Source of the DNA: Selaginella moellendorffii | Lineage: Eukaryota > Streptophyta > Lycopodiopsida > Selaginellales > Selaginellaceae | NCBI RefSeq assembly: GCF_000143415.4 | Contig: NW_003314311.1 | Span: 293,736-331,094, forward strand | Length of the DNA: 37,359 nucleotides | Direction: 5' to 3' | In this document: in pieces, positions 10,469 through 21,369 of the stretch | Layout: each line of letters starts with the position of its first letter | How positions within the stretch are numbered: the first letter of the stretch is position 1 | Translations under genes and position numbers: made by a program | The notes under the pieces: model-generated | What the model was told of the DNA's origin: nothing | Seen by the model: the letters and a program-made list of their open reading frames with translations, nothing else | Databases searched by the model: none

Positions 10469-10567
10469 TTAATTTCCTAGCAGCGTCGAGTTCTGGAGGC
10501 AGATCCCAAGAGCATGGGTAAATCGTTCGGTACTGTCCGGTATGTGCTAGATTTAGATTTAACAAGT

Positions 10568-11110
10568 ATTAACAAATATCGACTGGTCAAAGTACAAAGT
10601 GCTGAGAACCTGCCTGTCTCTTGACTCATGACAAAATTGAGAGTTACCTGGATAATTTGAGTTGCACGATATATATACATGAAGATCCACTCGCGCCTTA
10701 CAGGAAGGATCACATCCTTGGCATGTCCCTAAAAGCTACCCCAGCTCTGCAAGGCACAGCCGTGCAGAGTATAAGATCAATAGAAACTCTTTGAAAAAAC
10801 TTACTTAAAAACCATCTTGCCCTCTGGAGGAACTTGTCAAAGCAGCCTTAGAATTAAAAGAAAACTTACTGGAATGAAGATTAACACTAAAATATAAAAC
10901 TGAAACCGATGTTGGAAGAGCAAGAAATATAAAGCAAGCGATACTTGGATGAAGTCTAGATATATTGATTCGATAAAAAATCGACAATAAAATGATTTGC
11001 AATTAGAAAATATACTAGATAACCTCTAGTGTCTGTGTCTTTCTCTCACGTTTTTCTTTTCTAAGGAAGCAGATTCATCCTTCTCTGTTGTAATGCATGA
11101 GATCCAATCC
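10568..11110 (+). repeat. Loop element S, copy 2 (spacer of second inverted duplication)
   Basis: It has the same ends and the same orientation as 7277-7583. It additionally contains 10683-10878, whose minus strand shows an exon-like stretch AALTSSSRGQDGF flanked by ag and gtaagt splice-like signals. So the loop itself may carry a gene fragment of unknown origin. Confidence 0.8.
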
Positions 11111-11116
11111 ACGGAT

Positions 11117-12925
11117 ATTTGTTAATACTAGTTACATCTAAATCTAGCACATACCGGACAGTCCCGAACGACTTACCCATGCTCTTGGGATCTGCCTCCA
11201 GAGCTCTTCCAGGTAGACGCTGCTGGGAAGTTATCTGCAAATCGAAAATCAGACGCATTCATCTCAGGCAGGACAAGGAAAGTCATGCAAGAAAGAATTC
11301 CTGGAAGTTGGAAACTTACCAGGATTAAGTCGTGGCACTGATCTATGAGCAATGGTTAGGCGAGAGAGGGGTATGATACCAGAAATTCATGGCCGTCCAT
11401 GGTATGATGAAGATCAGCTACAAGCTCGACGAAATCCCGGTGATCTTGTCTCTGCCGCTCCTTTAGGGGTCATGAGCAATCGGAAGAAACTGAAGTTCGC
11501 GAGTATGAAGTGTTCTTATGGTTTGTAGTTCCCTGTTCTTTGTTGTTTATCAAGCTTGCAGGGAGGCCTTGCACACGAGGAGTTCTTGATCATGTTCCCT
11601 CCAACTTTGGATTTGGCAATGCTTGAAACTGTTGATTGGATCGATGTGAATTGCTGTTTTTTTTTATCGTCGGTGGGCTTGAAGACTTGGGGATCGAGCG
11701 GAAGAAGCTGCTGGCGGGAGGGGATGCGCTGGGAAACGCCCGTGAACCCTAATCCTTGTCAAGCAACAAGACAGACACTGTTTCGAAGACCAAAAAAACG
11801 AGAGGAATGCTTCTTCGTTTTTTGTTTCGGAGGGGTTCTCCTCAAAGAGGAAATCCCCAAAAGAGGGCTGGGTAGCTGGTCTTCGATCCTGCTTGTTAGT
11901 AGTTTCACAAAATCGAAAATCCTACATCTAAGTGTGGGGCAGCCGGGGGCTTCGATTCCCCGACTTCCTCTCGCTTTGGCCGCCTCAACGTACTGTACAA
12001 AACAGTAGCGACAGCCCAAAACGAATACTGAGTAGCCACGTTGAGAATGGGCACCCCACCAGTGTGCATTTTGATGGTTTGAGAAAAAAAAAAACGCCTC
12101 CTCCTCCCAGCGCCGCCGCCAACAGCAAACCAGCCCCCTCAAAACTTACCCTAAACACTAGCCTTTAGATATATTTCTTAATCCGACGGCTATAAATTGT
12201 TTAAGCTACTAAAAAAAGAAACTCATTAAAGTAAATGTGAGGTAAATAATAATGACTATTAACTCGTAAAGGTTGAGCAAAGTCTTAATTTTTATTTAAA
12301 GGCAAGATCATACACCTTTTCTTTTACCATTTTATTTTTTACCATCTATTAATTAATTGAACTCTTGAATGCTAGCATCCGCAGCACTCCAACGAGTTCC
12401 ATGACGGCATCCTGCGATTTAGAACCAGAGTAACGAAGATTTGATGCGCACCCTCGAGGGACAGTTTCATTCCAGCTGATGATTTCTTGGCAAGCAGCCA
12501 GAAGAAGCCGGAAGAATGGGAAAGTGAAACCGTTCTCAGTAAGAGTGTTTCCAGTCGTTTGTAAGCTTGTCTGATGCTCAAAACCTCGCCTGGAGTGCAC
12601 CTCTCTATCAGCTGCTCAACCGAGTAGAGAGACTCCCGGAACCAGCCATTCTTCTTGCGAACGCACACAGCAGTCACTGAGTACGAGTTTGGCGTGTAAC
12701 TCCACAAGGCATTTCTCTAGAATTGGAAAAAACCGACCAAGGATCACTCAAGCTTCTTAGAATGTAAGCCTTTCGAGAGCTCCTTCTCCAGAGCAATCAC
12801 CCGATCTTTCAAATATGTATATGTTCCTGGGAAACAAATGGGTGGGCACTCGGCGGAAAAAGAAACAAGTGCCTCCAAGTCAGGAAGTTCTTGGCGCAGC
12901 AGTTTTCGGATTACATCAGTATGGA
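11117..12925 (-). repeat. Second inverted duplication, right arm
   Basis: Reverse-complement partner of 8538-10567, running from attaacaaatat next to the loop outward to gene X. Small indels distinguish it (for example about 20 bp in the short intron near 11290 and AT-rich differences near 12200-12370). Confidence 0.85.
11389..11466 (+). pseudogene. Short conserved ORF with early stop (copy 2)
   Basis: MAVHGMMKISYKLDEIPVILS, then PLL and a stop. It is homologous to the ORF starting at 10333 on the minus strand, which continues longer. The divergence after KLDE suggests either an exon end there or decay in both copies. Family not recognised. Confidence 0.35.
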
Positions 12926-12977
12926 ACTCGAGAGCCGCCACATGCTTCTTGAGCTCCACAGTATCGAGAAAGCGCAT
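12362..12977 (-). pseudogene. Gene X, copy 2, with start codon and frameshift
   Basis: The start is ATG in the context aaggcgATGcgc, after a leader with ccctaa. The first ORF of 77 codons reads MRFLDTVELKKHVAALEF, followed by a DVIRKLLRQELPDLEALV stretch, and ends after EKELSKGLHSKKLE. Further on, ESLYSVEQLIERC and IRQAYKRLETLL lie in one frame, while TENGFTFPFFRLLLA, the ISWNETVPRG stretch and the SQDAVMELVGVLRM stretch follow in another, so there is at least one frameshift. The gap between the first ORF and ESLYSVEQ may hide a short intron. It is a plausible helical host protein that I cannot name; it keeps more of the gene than copy 1. Confidence 0.5.
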
Positions 12978-13085
12978 CGCCTTAGGGTTCTTCCGCGCTT
13001 TTCAGGGATTTTAGTAATATAATCTGCATGGCCGATTCGCGAATATTGTTTTCCTCAGCAAAGTGACAAGGTGAGTGGCAAATGA

Positions 13086-13302
13086 TTGAGAAGTACAAAC
13101 TCAAGCGACAGTGACGGCCGCGTGTGTACAGTTTCTCTTCTTCCCCGCAAGAAAAATTCCCTGGAACTGGCTGAAATCAATCTGGTAAGCGAGCTGTTCT
13201 TTCTTTCTTTGTTTTCACCCCTAAGTTTTAATGCAATTGCTGTGGTCCTAGGTGCGAGCAACAGAGTCTTTCCCCAACAAGATGCACTTCACATTTGCAA
13301 AT
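13086..13302 (+). pseudogene. Host exon pair cut by LTR insertion (candidate)
   Basis: An open stretch reading RVCTVSLLPRKKNSLELAEI and then NL ends at a good 5' splice site (ctg|gtaagc, 13185). A pyrimidine-rich 67-bp intron follows, ending tcctag at 13251, and the next exon continues VRATESFPNKMHFTFAN. The LTR begins at 13303, directly after this. No ATG opens the first exon, so its true beginning is unknown. The continuation of the gene should lie on the far side of the element array but is not seen near 29341. Protein family not recognised; this rests on splice signals and amino-acid character only. Confidence 0.4.
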
Positions 13303-14451
13303 TGTAGCGCACGTGGTTTTGACCCTTTATCCTATGGTGATTTACCATAGGATAACACCACGAAGCGGAACCTAAACCCTCTTTGTGCCACGTGACAGAT
13401 GCCACGTGTCACATGCCACGTGTCCATGCCACGTGTCCACAGGAACCCGAGGTTCAGGGCCTTGGGCCACTGAACGAAGGAACAGTGCCAAACTCCCAAG
13501 CATGGAGTCAAGGAGTGACAGAACCGAACCACGGAGCAACTCCCGAGCATAAAGCCCAAGGAGCGTAGGGACAAGAGCCCGGAGCGACTTGGAATTGTAC
13601 TGGAGCAACCAGCATCCCAATGCCAGGACCAACACACAAAACGGAGCCAAACGGAGTCTGGCGCTATTTCGGCATACCGGTGGCCTAACGTGAGGATATG
13701 GGTACTCCACCAACTAGCATGGAATGGAACTTGGGCTTAGACCCAAGCCGGACGCAGAACAAGGACAGGCACGCAAATGGGAGCTAGATTATGCCTCAGG
13801 TTGGTCGGCCATGCCCGACCTACCCACTATCCCTACTATACATTTGGAACCCCCCACAGCCCCCCCCCCCCTTGAGGAACACACGCTTTGGGCTTTCACC
13901 CCAAGCCTCCCTTAGTATCAGGAGTTAGTCTCTGGGACAAGCTCAAAACTTACTAAATATGGAATGTCTTTAGATTGCGAATTTGGACACGGGACGAACA
14001 CCATTGTGTTCAGGACAATCTTTACATTCCATAGATATACCAAATAAGCAAATCTAGACACTTTCCATAAATAGCATTTGGGACCGAAATGAGACTAACA
14101 CAAAGGGCATGATAGCGAGGGTGTTTGGCAGACACTGTAAGCTATCATATAGCGATATTGAGGGACCAATCTCAATACGCGAGGGTTCTTGTCAAGCCAG
14201 TGCAAGACAGAGCAAAAGAGAACTAACAAGCCAGGCCAAGTATGCTTGGCTGAATAGACACTTAGGAATTCCGTCCTTATGCTCATCCGGCCAAGTACAG
14301 ATGCAAAGTCCAGTTTACTAACACTTGAACAAGAGGGGCTGATAAAAGGAACCAGCAATACCGACCTTCTGCCATCGTGGCAGTAAGGTAAGAGTGTCCG
14401 TAAGGACTAGCTGACAAGTAACTTTCGATACCCGAAGTCACATTCGCGACA
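13303..14451 (-). repeat. LTR-a (3' LTR of LARD a)
   Basis: In element orientation it runs from TGTCGCGAATGTGAC at 14451 to CGTGCGCTACA at 13303, 1,149 bp, with TG...CA ends. It is flanked on the internal side by a polypurine tract. Near its end it carries four CACGTG boxes as a 12-13-bp tandem motif, then an inverted pair of tatcctatgg/ccataggata. There is a C12 homopolymer near 13860. It is homologous to LTR-b and LTR-c but with substitutions and replaced blocks. Confidence 0.9.
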
Positions 14452-14466
14452 CTCTCCCCCCCTTGG
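14452..14466 (-). other. Polypurine tract of LARD a
   Basis: On the minus strand, cccaagggggggggagag lies immediately before the LTR start TGTCGCG. This is the usual place for plus-strand priming. Confidence 0.8.
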
Positions 14467-16757
14467 GAAGATCGACGTCCTCGTCGATGCATACTCTAGT
14501 CTAGAATACCACCAAGGAAACAACTCCAGAAAAAGTTCACGGTACTCACACTATGTGAGAAATGCACCAACTTAAATGAGTTAGGGGTAACCTCTTTGTC
14601 TAACGCGGATGCGCTACCAGCTCAGACACCTTCCGGCCATCACCGACAAGGAAATGACCAACAGAAATAGCCACCCTTGCTGCTCTGGGAGTCACCCAAC
14701 TTACAAAAGTGTGATACACCCCTGCCCGCAGGGATATAGAGAGAGAAGCCAGAGGCCCCAACCCTCCTGAGCAAAGAAACCAAACCCATCGATAAGGTTT
14801 AGATAGACTACTGTAAACAGGCAGTTAGAGTTGTTTACACGGTCACGCCCTTTTAATGGAATAAGGAACATCGACAGAGAGGCGGGTTATGTGACCAGTC
14901 GACAGTAGCTACCCCATGACTAAAGATTTCACCATGCACACGAAGTGCCGAAGCCAGTCTGCCTATACTGGCCCAAACTCAAAGATCAATAGATGGACAA
15001 TATCAAAGTCATAAACAATGATATCTTAGAGACTTAATTATCAGTGAATATATCTTAGATTAGAACACAAAAGTATTCCAAGTAAGTTATCTTCCGATAA
15101 ACTAGTAGTATAGTACAGGAACCACCAAGATCAGAATGGGTGGAAAACATAGGATTGACCATCCAACAAAATTCAATAGCAAGTATATCATCAAGGAAAC
15201 TGAATGATGAAACTTAACTACTGAAGATGGCAGATAGTAAGCTGACAACTTACTAGAGATAACTCAAAGAACACAAAGTATCATTGACTGACAAGCAAAA
15301 TGCTCGCGAATGTATCACCTAAAGGAAATAACATCCAAATCTATCAAAACTAACTCGAGCAACAATCAACAGAAGAGAATGAATGCGGTAAGACCAACAA
15401 ACACTCATTCCTACCAACTATCACAAAAGCCAATCTGAATAGATCCCAGCCAACAATAGTAAGGAACTCAAGTTGCTTAAGCAAGTGTTAGCAACATCCT
15501 ACTGATGTCTCAAACCCAAGAGACCAATCCAAAGCAAATCACAAAAAATATGTGATATTGCAAAAAGCCAAAAGCCATCAAAGAGAATAACTAACCATCA
15601 TGAAAGATCATTAATCATCCTATCAATAAAGAAATGCATAATCATCATCGAAGAAAGAATCTACCATCCCGAAGAACAGCAAATCATTCTATACCAACAA
15701 TAATCAAACAAAACTCTTGACAAGGATAATCAACTATCTTAGATGATAGTCAATCATCACCAATGATTGTTAGATGCAAATACTAATGTCAACATCGAAG
15801 CTAATGAGCCAAAATGCCTTCCCCCAACAACTCCTAACAAATGGAACAATGAGCATGAAAACTCAAAGAACCAAAAGCTCGAAGAAGTCTATAGCTAAGT
15901 TTTTGCTTAACAATGATCACGAGTCTCGCATGAACTAATGTCAATGCTAAAGAAGAAATCATGGTATAACCCATAATATTCTCCTTAACACATCCATAAG
16001 CTAAACTTCATAATGCCAAAGCTAATGAAGAGCATGTCTGCATCAACCCAAAAGCTAAGTATAATGAAGCTATGCTCAACAAGTGATCACCAAACGATCC
16101 TCCATGAATCCATCTATAGCAAGACGTAACTCACTTCATAACAAGCACAAGAAGAATCATCAATGTTCGATATATTCCAACTCAAATCCAATAAGGATTC
16201 AAACATTCCAATATCAATCACTAACTCTTCCGCTTGTAGAGTTAGCATAGTTCACGACTAAATCACTTTTCAAGGATAAGCCAAAACTCAACCCCTACTA
16301 AATAACCTCGTCTAAAACACAACTAACTCAAACTTGCCACTCCGCTTGTTTGAACGTCAACACAGTTGCTAACTAGCAAATGCACGAATGCTAATAACTC
16401 AAAGCTATAGCCAAATCATCGACACTATCTTCATCAAAATTAATGAAACTCGACATCAATCTTGCGGAGAGACATCTCATTTCACTGAAATCTCAACATC
16501 AACAATGTCAACGACAAGGCATCACTTCAGTGCCACCAACACTAGAACAAAGCTAGAAGAAAGCATGAGTGTATCACCACTCAAAGCTCTCTAGCAACCA
16601 AGCTAACCAAAGTCGGAGATACTTTATTCAGTATTCGAGACCAATTCTTCAACATTACTCAGGTACGGATAACACATCATCAAGGAGTGATTCACCACGT
16701 CCAAACTCAATGAAATCCAACACCACGAACTAAACGCAACTGTAAGCTCCTGAGTTT

Positions 16758-16813
16758 GGACTTCCCGGGAGGTCACCCAGCCCAGTACTATTCAAACCCA
16801 AGGACGCTTAACT
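16758..16813 (-). repeat. 5S-rRNA-like segment, 3' Cassandra LTR
   Basis: The minus strand reads AGTTAAGCGT, CTTGGG, ATAGTACTGGGCTGGG and GACCTCCCGGGAAGTCC in order. These correspond to the box A, intermediate element and box C region of plant 5S rRNA. The 5' half of 5S is much less clear. Confidence 0.85.
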
Positions 16814-17157
16814 CCAACTATCCCAAGACCCTTAACCGATTGGAAAAGTGGGTTGCACTCTTATTCATGGGCCCTTTCTCTCTATATTTGAACCCCATGG
16901 ATCGTCTCTCAAGTCGTTCCCTTTAGTTGCTTACAATCCACCACGCTTCCCTGCAAGTTCACGCCCTCGTGAACAGAAGCTGAGAGCCACAGCTCTCCCG
17001 AGAGCCCCGCTCTCTTGACACCCTACCCCTCGGGTCGAGCCCAGCGGGAGCAAACTGGACCAACCAGATGTCAATCAACATGTGGTGTGATTCCCTTAGC
17101 CAACCAACAGAGTCGGACCTGAGACCTCTCTAATACCAAATGTAAACTCCTGAGTTT

Positions 17158-17213
17158 GGACTTCCCGGGAGGTCGCCCAGCCCAGTACTATTCAAACCCA
17201 AGGACGCTTAACT
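17158..17213 (-). repeat. 5S-rRNA-like segment, 5' Cassandra LTR
   Basis: Same segment as in the other LTR, with GGGCGACCTCCCGGG where the 3' LTR has GGGTGACC. The polymerase III internal promoter boxes are well kept. Confidence 0.85.
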
Positions 17214-20020
17214 CCAACTATCCCAAGACCCTTAACCGATTGGAAAAGGGGGTGCACTCTTATTCATGGGCCCTTTCCCTCTATATTTGAACCCCATGGA
17301 TCGTCTCTCAAGTCGTTCCCTTTAGTTGCTTACAGCAACCAAATGATATCAACAGAGGTAGAGTCGACATCCCAACATGGAAAACCTATGTAAGTCTAAC
17401 GACACGATCCTCCGCAACACCATCCGATAAAGCAAGCCTATCACTGCTAAATTATCATCGAGTGAAGCAAGTGTCAACAATCTTTGACAAAGTCTACAAG
17501 CAATCACTAGTTGCAAGGCAACTAACAATCACTCTTCAACTTACCTTCACAAGACCCAAACACTAACTCTTGTCATCAAGTCATATACTTGTCCAACATG
17601 AACGTGATACCCCAGGTACGAGATAAAAGTTCATAGACAAGCACAAACTAAATGACCACTCAAATCCAACTCAACCGCAATAAGCTCACTTAGACATTTA
17701 GCCACTAGCTCTGAGCATGCCTTGAAGAGGCTAGTTATGCATGATCAACACTCAGTCGAAACTAAAGTGAAAACCAAGAGATGGACTCATATCGGTACAC
17801 AACCTCCTCATAGACAAAGCTATAGTATGGGTACCAACATCTCAACCTTAAACAACTAAATTGAACATCACCATCATTAGCCAAGGTGCAGGGCCACCAA
17901 GACCAAGTCAAGATCAGTGAGAGCTCACTACTCTCATAGAGTCTAACGAAATGCGAAGTGCAACCTGCCACCAAGCATAACGCTACAAAAGAAAGGCACA
18001 AGGGTCACCTTTCTAGAAAAGTGCAACGGCCACTTTTCTACATTAACTCCAGACTCTATCCAACTCAATTGCCTTAGCCCCAAAAGTTAGCATCCCTTTT
18101 GGGCTGCATCATACAAACTACCTACTAAGGTGTAAGCCAACCGAAGTTAACTCCAACCCCTTCACTAGTTTGTATTGGCTTACGAAAACGGAATGGTTTT
18201 CGAGCAAAGTGACCAACAGATCAGCCATTGGAAAAGTCTAAGAAAATTTGTGGAAAATCTCCATCCTAGAGAAAGAATGACTCTCAGTCCAGGAATACAA
18301 ACTTTCAAGACTCAACCAACTTCCTCCTACTTAACAACTTCACATAGGCTCACCTCAACACAAATTCTCATGACCCATAGTATGCTTAAGCTTTGAACAT
18401 CTTTTTGCCCATACTTCCGATATCCAACACTGACATCCGTAAAGATGCAAAATGAACACCCAAGGCTTGATCACGAAGACCACATCTTCGGATATCCACA
18501 TTGCACTAACACTCTTCTTCAACCACTTTCAAGATCCAATGTGAAGCCAAAAACACGAACAAGAAAAATGACATGGAAAATCAAGCTCTAAGGAAAACTC
18601 CTCATCACTTGAAATAATTATGCCACTTCTACTAACACAAGTGTTAGTAATGTCAATGTTTCAACCTCACACCTTCTCTATCCAACAATCTACTCCAAGT
18701 GTTAACGGATCAATTAATGAGCTATAGCAAATGAATGCTACAACCCTTTCCAACACTTTATGGGCAAACCCTCAAGGAAATAAGGAACCAACTTAAGCTT
18801 AGCATAATAGACCACCATCGAGAATCCAGTCAAAGCTACTACAATGCTACTTCGTGCAAGTAGACTAGCTTCACTATCAACCACTTTGGGGTTGATCATC
18901 ATTTAACCAACAACTTCGTAAACACATTGCTCATTATCACATGGATATGATATAGAAATCACAATGACTTGATTATCAATTGAGCAACACAACGAGCAAT
19001 GCCAATGTCATTACTTCAAAGGTTTATATGAGCATCAAGTGCAAACTCGATTCGACAAAATGCAACATAAATGCCACACTCCACCGATAGAAACTTACAA
19101 CACTGAACACCACCAACTTTTGTTCATAACACGGACAAGCTCATGCCACTCACTTTCCGACTAAACTCAAAACTTAACCCAAGACCAAGCTACCCAAGGA
19201 GCAATAGCTAGGTTCCTCGGAAAAGAATTGAGCATTGTAACCCAAGTCTTCCAATAGCAAGCCTAGACAAAATGGTATAACGTTTCACCGCTATCCATCC
19301 CACAACTCACTATTTGTAAGACCATCATCTCCAACATGCATCAAGATAGGGACTCTTGATTGCATAATGTGAACACGAGCAATGAGTCACATCTCGTTGC
19401 AAATCATCTCTCCAAGAAGAGAAGATGATTTACGTGTTTGATCCTTCATCCCCGACGACTCTCTTTTCGGTCTCATCTTTGACTAAACCTCAAGCTTGCT
19501 TTCGCACTGCCTTCAATCCAATCCAAGAAAGTTTATGAGAGAGCACGGCAATGATTAATTGAACCAATAGACTAATCCCTATAGTCTTGATTAATCCACT
19601 TGTAACCATGCCTAGGAAGGATCCACTAGTGCCGTGCTAAACAGCTACGGACTAGCCTATTTACCACTCATAGCAAACCTAGGGAAAGTTTGCTTTCACC
19701 CACGGTACATGAAACAACTCATGGAACTATCGATAAGCTAACATTAATCCTGCCAACTCAAAGTGTAACCTTGAGTTGCTAATGTGCCTCACTCACGAGC
19801 CCAAGCAAAAACTCGTGCAAACGAAACAACTCAATCCATCTTATGAGCCCAAGAGCAAGCTCACAGAATATGGTGCAACAAGGTAACCAAATCCATACCC
19901 AAGGAACAATTGCGAAGCCTTTGCACCAAACGTGTACCCACTTGGATCATCGTTTTCATCTCTGCGTATGCAACGAGACTAGTTGCCCAATCTCATTGAA
20001 TAGTACTCGTTGAGACTCAT

Positions 20021-20032
20021 CCTCTGATACCA
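20021..20032 (-). other. Primer-binding site of LARD a
   Basis: Minus strand TGGTATCAGAGG, two bases after the LTR end (...GCTACA TT). It is complementary to the 3' end of plant initiator-Met tRNA in its first 11 bases. Confidence 0.88.
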
Positions 20033-20034
20033 AA

Positions 20035-20404
20035 TGTAGCGCACGTGGTTTTGACCCTTTATCCTATGGTGATTTACCATAGGATAACACCACGAAGCGG
20101 AACCTAAACCCTCTTTGTGCCACGTGACAGATGCCACGTGTCACATGCCACGTGTCCATGCCACGTGTCCATAGGAACCCGAGGTTCAGGGCCTTGGGCC
20201 ACTGAACAAAGGAACGGTGCCAAACTGTAGCGCACGTGGTTTTGACCCTTTATCCTATGGTGATTTACCATAGGATAACACCATGAAGCGGAACCTAAAC
20301 CCTCTTTGTGCCACGTGACAGATGCCACGTGTCACATGCCACGTGTCCATAGGAACCCAAAGTTCAGGGCCTTGGGCCACTGAACGAAGGAACGGTGCCA
20401 AACT
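20035..20404 (-). repeat. Tandem duplication of LTR end
   Basis: Two copies of 191 and 179 bp, each starting tgtagcgcacgtgg and ending ggtgccaaac. The units differ in the number of tgccacgtgtcca repeats and by a few substitutions. Confidence 0.9.
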
Positions 20405-21356
20405 CCCAAGCATGGAGCCAAGGAGTGACGGAACCGAACCACGAAGCAACTCCCGAGCATAAAGCCCAAGGAGCGAAGGGACAGGAGCCCAGAGCGACTT
20501 GGAACAGTCCTAGAGTAACCAGCATCTCAATGCCAGGACCAGCACGCAAAACGGAGCCAAACGGAGTCTGGCGTTATTTCGGCATACCGGTGGCCTAACG
20601 CGAGAACATGGGTACTCCACCAGCTAGCATGGAATGGAACTTGGGCTTAGACCCAAGCCGGACGCAGAACAAGGACAGGCACGCAAGCGGGAGCTAGACT
20701 ATGCCTCAAGTTGGTCGGCCATGCCCGACCTACCCACTATCCCTACTATACATTTGGAACCCCCCACAGCCCCCCCCCTTTGAGGAACACACGCTTTGGG
20801 CTTTCACCCCAAGCCTCCCTTAGTATCAGGAGTTAGTCTCTAGGACAAGCTCGAAACTTACTAAATATGGAATGTCCTTAGATTGCGAATTTGGACATGG
20901 GATGAACACCATTGTGTTTAGGCCGATCTCTACATTCCGTAGATATGCCAAATGAGCAAATCTGGACACTTTCCATAAATAGCATTTGGGACCGAAATGA
21001 AACTAACACAAAGGGCATGATAGCGAGGGTGTTTGGCAAACACGGTAAACTATCATCTAGCGAATATTGAAGGACCAATCTCAATATCACGGGGGTTCCC
21101 AACATTAGCAAGTGCAAGTCAACGAATGAGTTTCTTTAACCAGGTCAAGTATGCTTGACAAATAGCACGTAGGAATTCCGTCCTTATACCCATCTGGTCA
21201 AGTGCACACGTGAAGACCAGTTTCTCAACTAGCTTAGGTGGAGACTGATAATGGGCCCAGCAATACCGACCTCCTGCCATCGTGGCAGTAAGGTAAGAGT
21301 GTCCATAAGGACTAGCCGACAGGTAACTTTCGATACCTGAAGTCACATTCGCGACA
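20035..21356 (-). repeat. LTR-b, shared between two LARDs, with internal tandem duplication
   Basis: Same TGTCGCG...GCTACA boundaries as the other LTRs but 1,322 bp long. The terminal 191 bp (20035-20225) is repeated in tandem at 20226-20404, where the second copy has one G-box unit fewer. It serves as 5' LTR of LARD a and 3' LTR of LARD b. A C9 run stands where LTR-a has C12 and LTR-c has more. Confidence 0.9.
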
Positions 21357-21369
21357 CTTTCCCCCCCTT
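21357..21369 (-). other. Polypurine tract of LARD b
   Basis: Minus strand cccaagggggggaaag directly before TGTCGCG of LTR-b. Confidence 0.8.

Larger units (their letters stand above)
8538..10567 (+). repeat. Second inverted duplication, left arm
   Basis: Pairs with 11117-12925. Conserved landmarks from outside in are the gene-X block (8544-9100), an AT-rich stretch with gccgtcggat near 9495, the gtgtttagggtaagt block at 9541, a long conserved block at 9560-10050, a divergent exon block near 10067-10333, a short intron at 10404-10468, and the inner end at attaacaaatat. Arm lengths differ (about 2,030 and 1,809 bp) because of indels. Confidence 0.85.
16741..17334 (-). mobile_element. Cassandra-type TRIM inserted in LARD a
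   Basis: Two direct terminal repeats of 195 and 194 bp (16741-16935 and 17141-17334) flank a 205-bp internal region. The whole is bounded by a perfect 5-bp target duplication gcaac (16736-16740 and 17335-17339). LARD b has the uninterrupted target, aaacgcaaccaaatgat near 23640. In element orientation the 5' LTR ends TTTACA and is followed by TTTGGTATTAGAGAGG, an initiator-Met primer site. Each LTR carries a segment closely resembling the 3' half of plant 5S rRNA, the hallmark of Cassandra. No ORF is present, as expected for a TRIM. Confidence 0.92.
14452..20034 (-). mobile_element. LARD a internal region (non-coding LTR element derivative)
   Basis: The region is bounded by a polypurine tract and a primer-binding site, 5,583 bp, or 4,984 bp once the inserted Cassandra TRIM and its target duplication are removed. 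That is within 3 bp of LARD b. The longest ORFs are about 80 codons and are not conserved between the two copies, and no gag, protease, RT or integrase motif appears. The first 550 bp or so next to LTR-a match the 3' leader of the pol-bearing unit (27541-28060); the rest has no counterpart there. The plus strand is rich in A and C and poor in G throughout. A LARD depends on an autonomous relative for replication. Confidence 0.85.

Noticed and set aside
16758-17213. Functional 5S rRNA genes
   Set aside because: Only the 3' half resembles 5S, and it lies in direct terminal repeats of a TRIM with primer site and target duplication, which is the known Cassandra arrangement.
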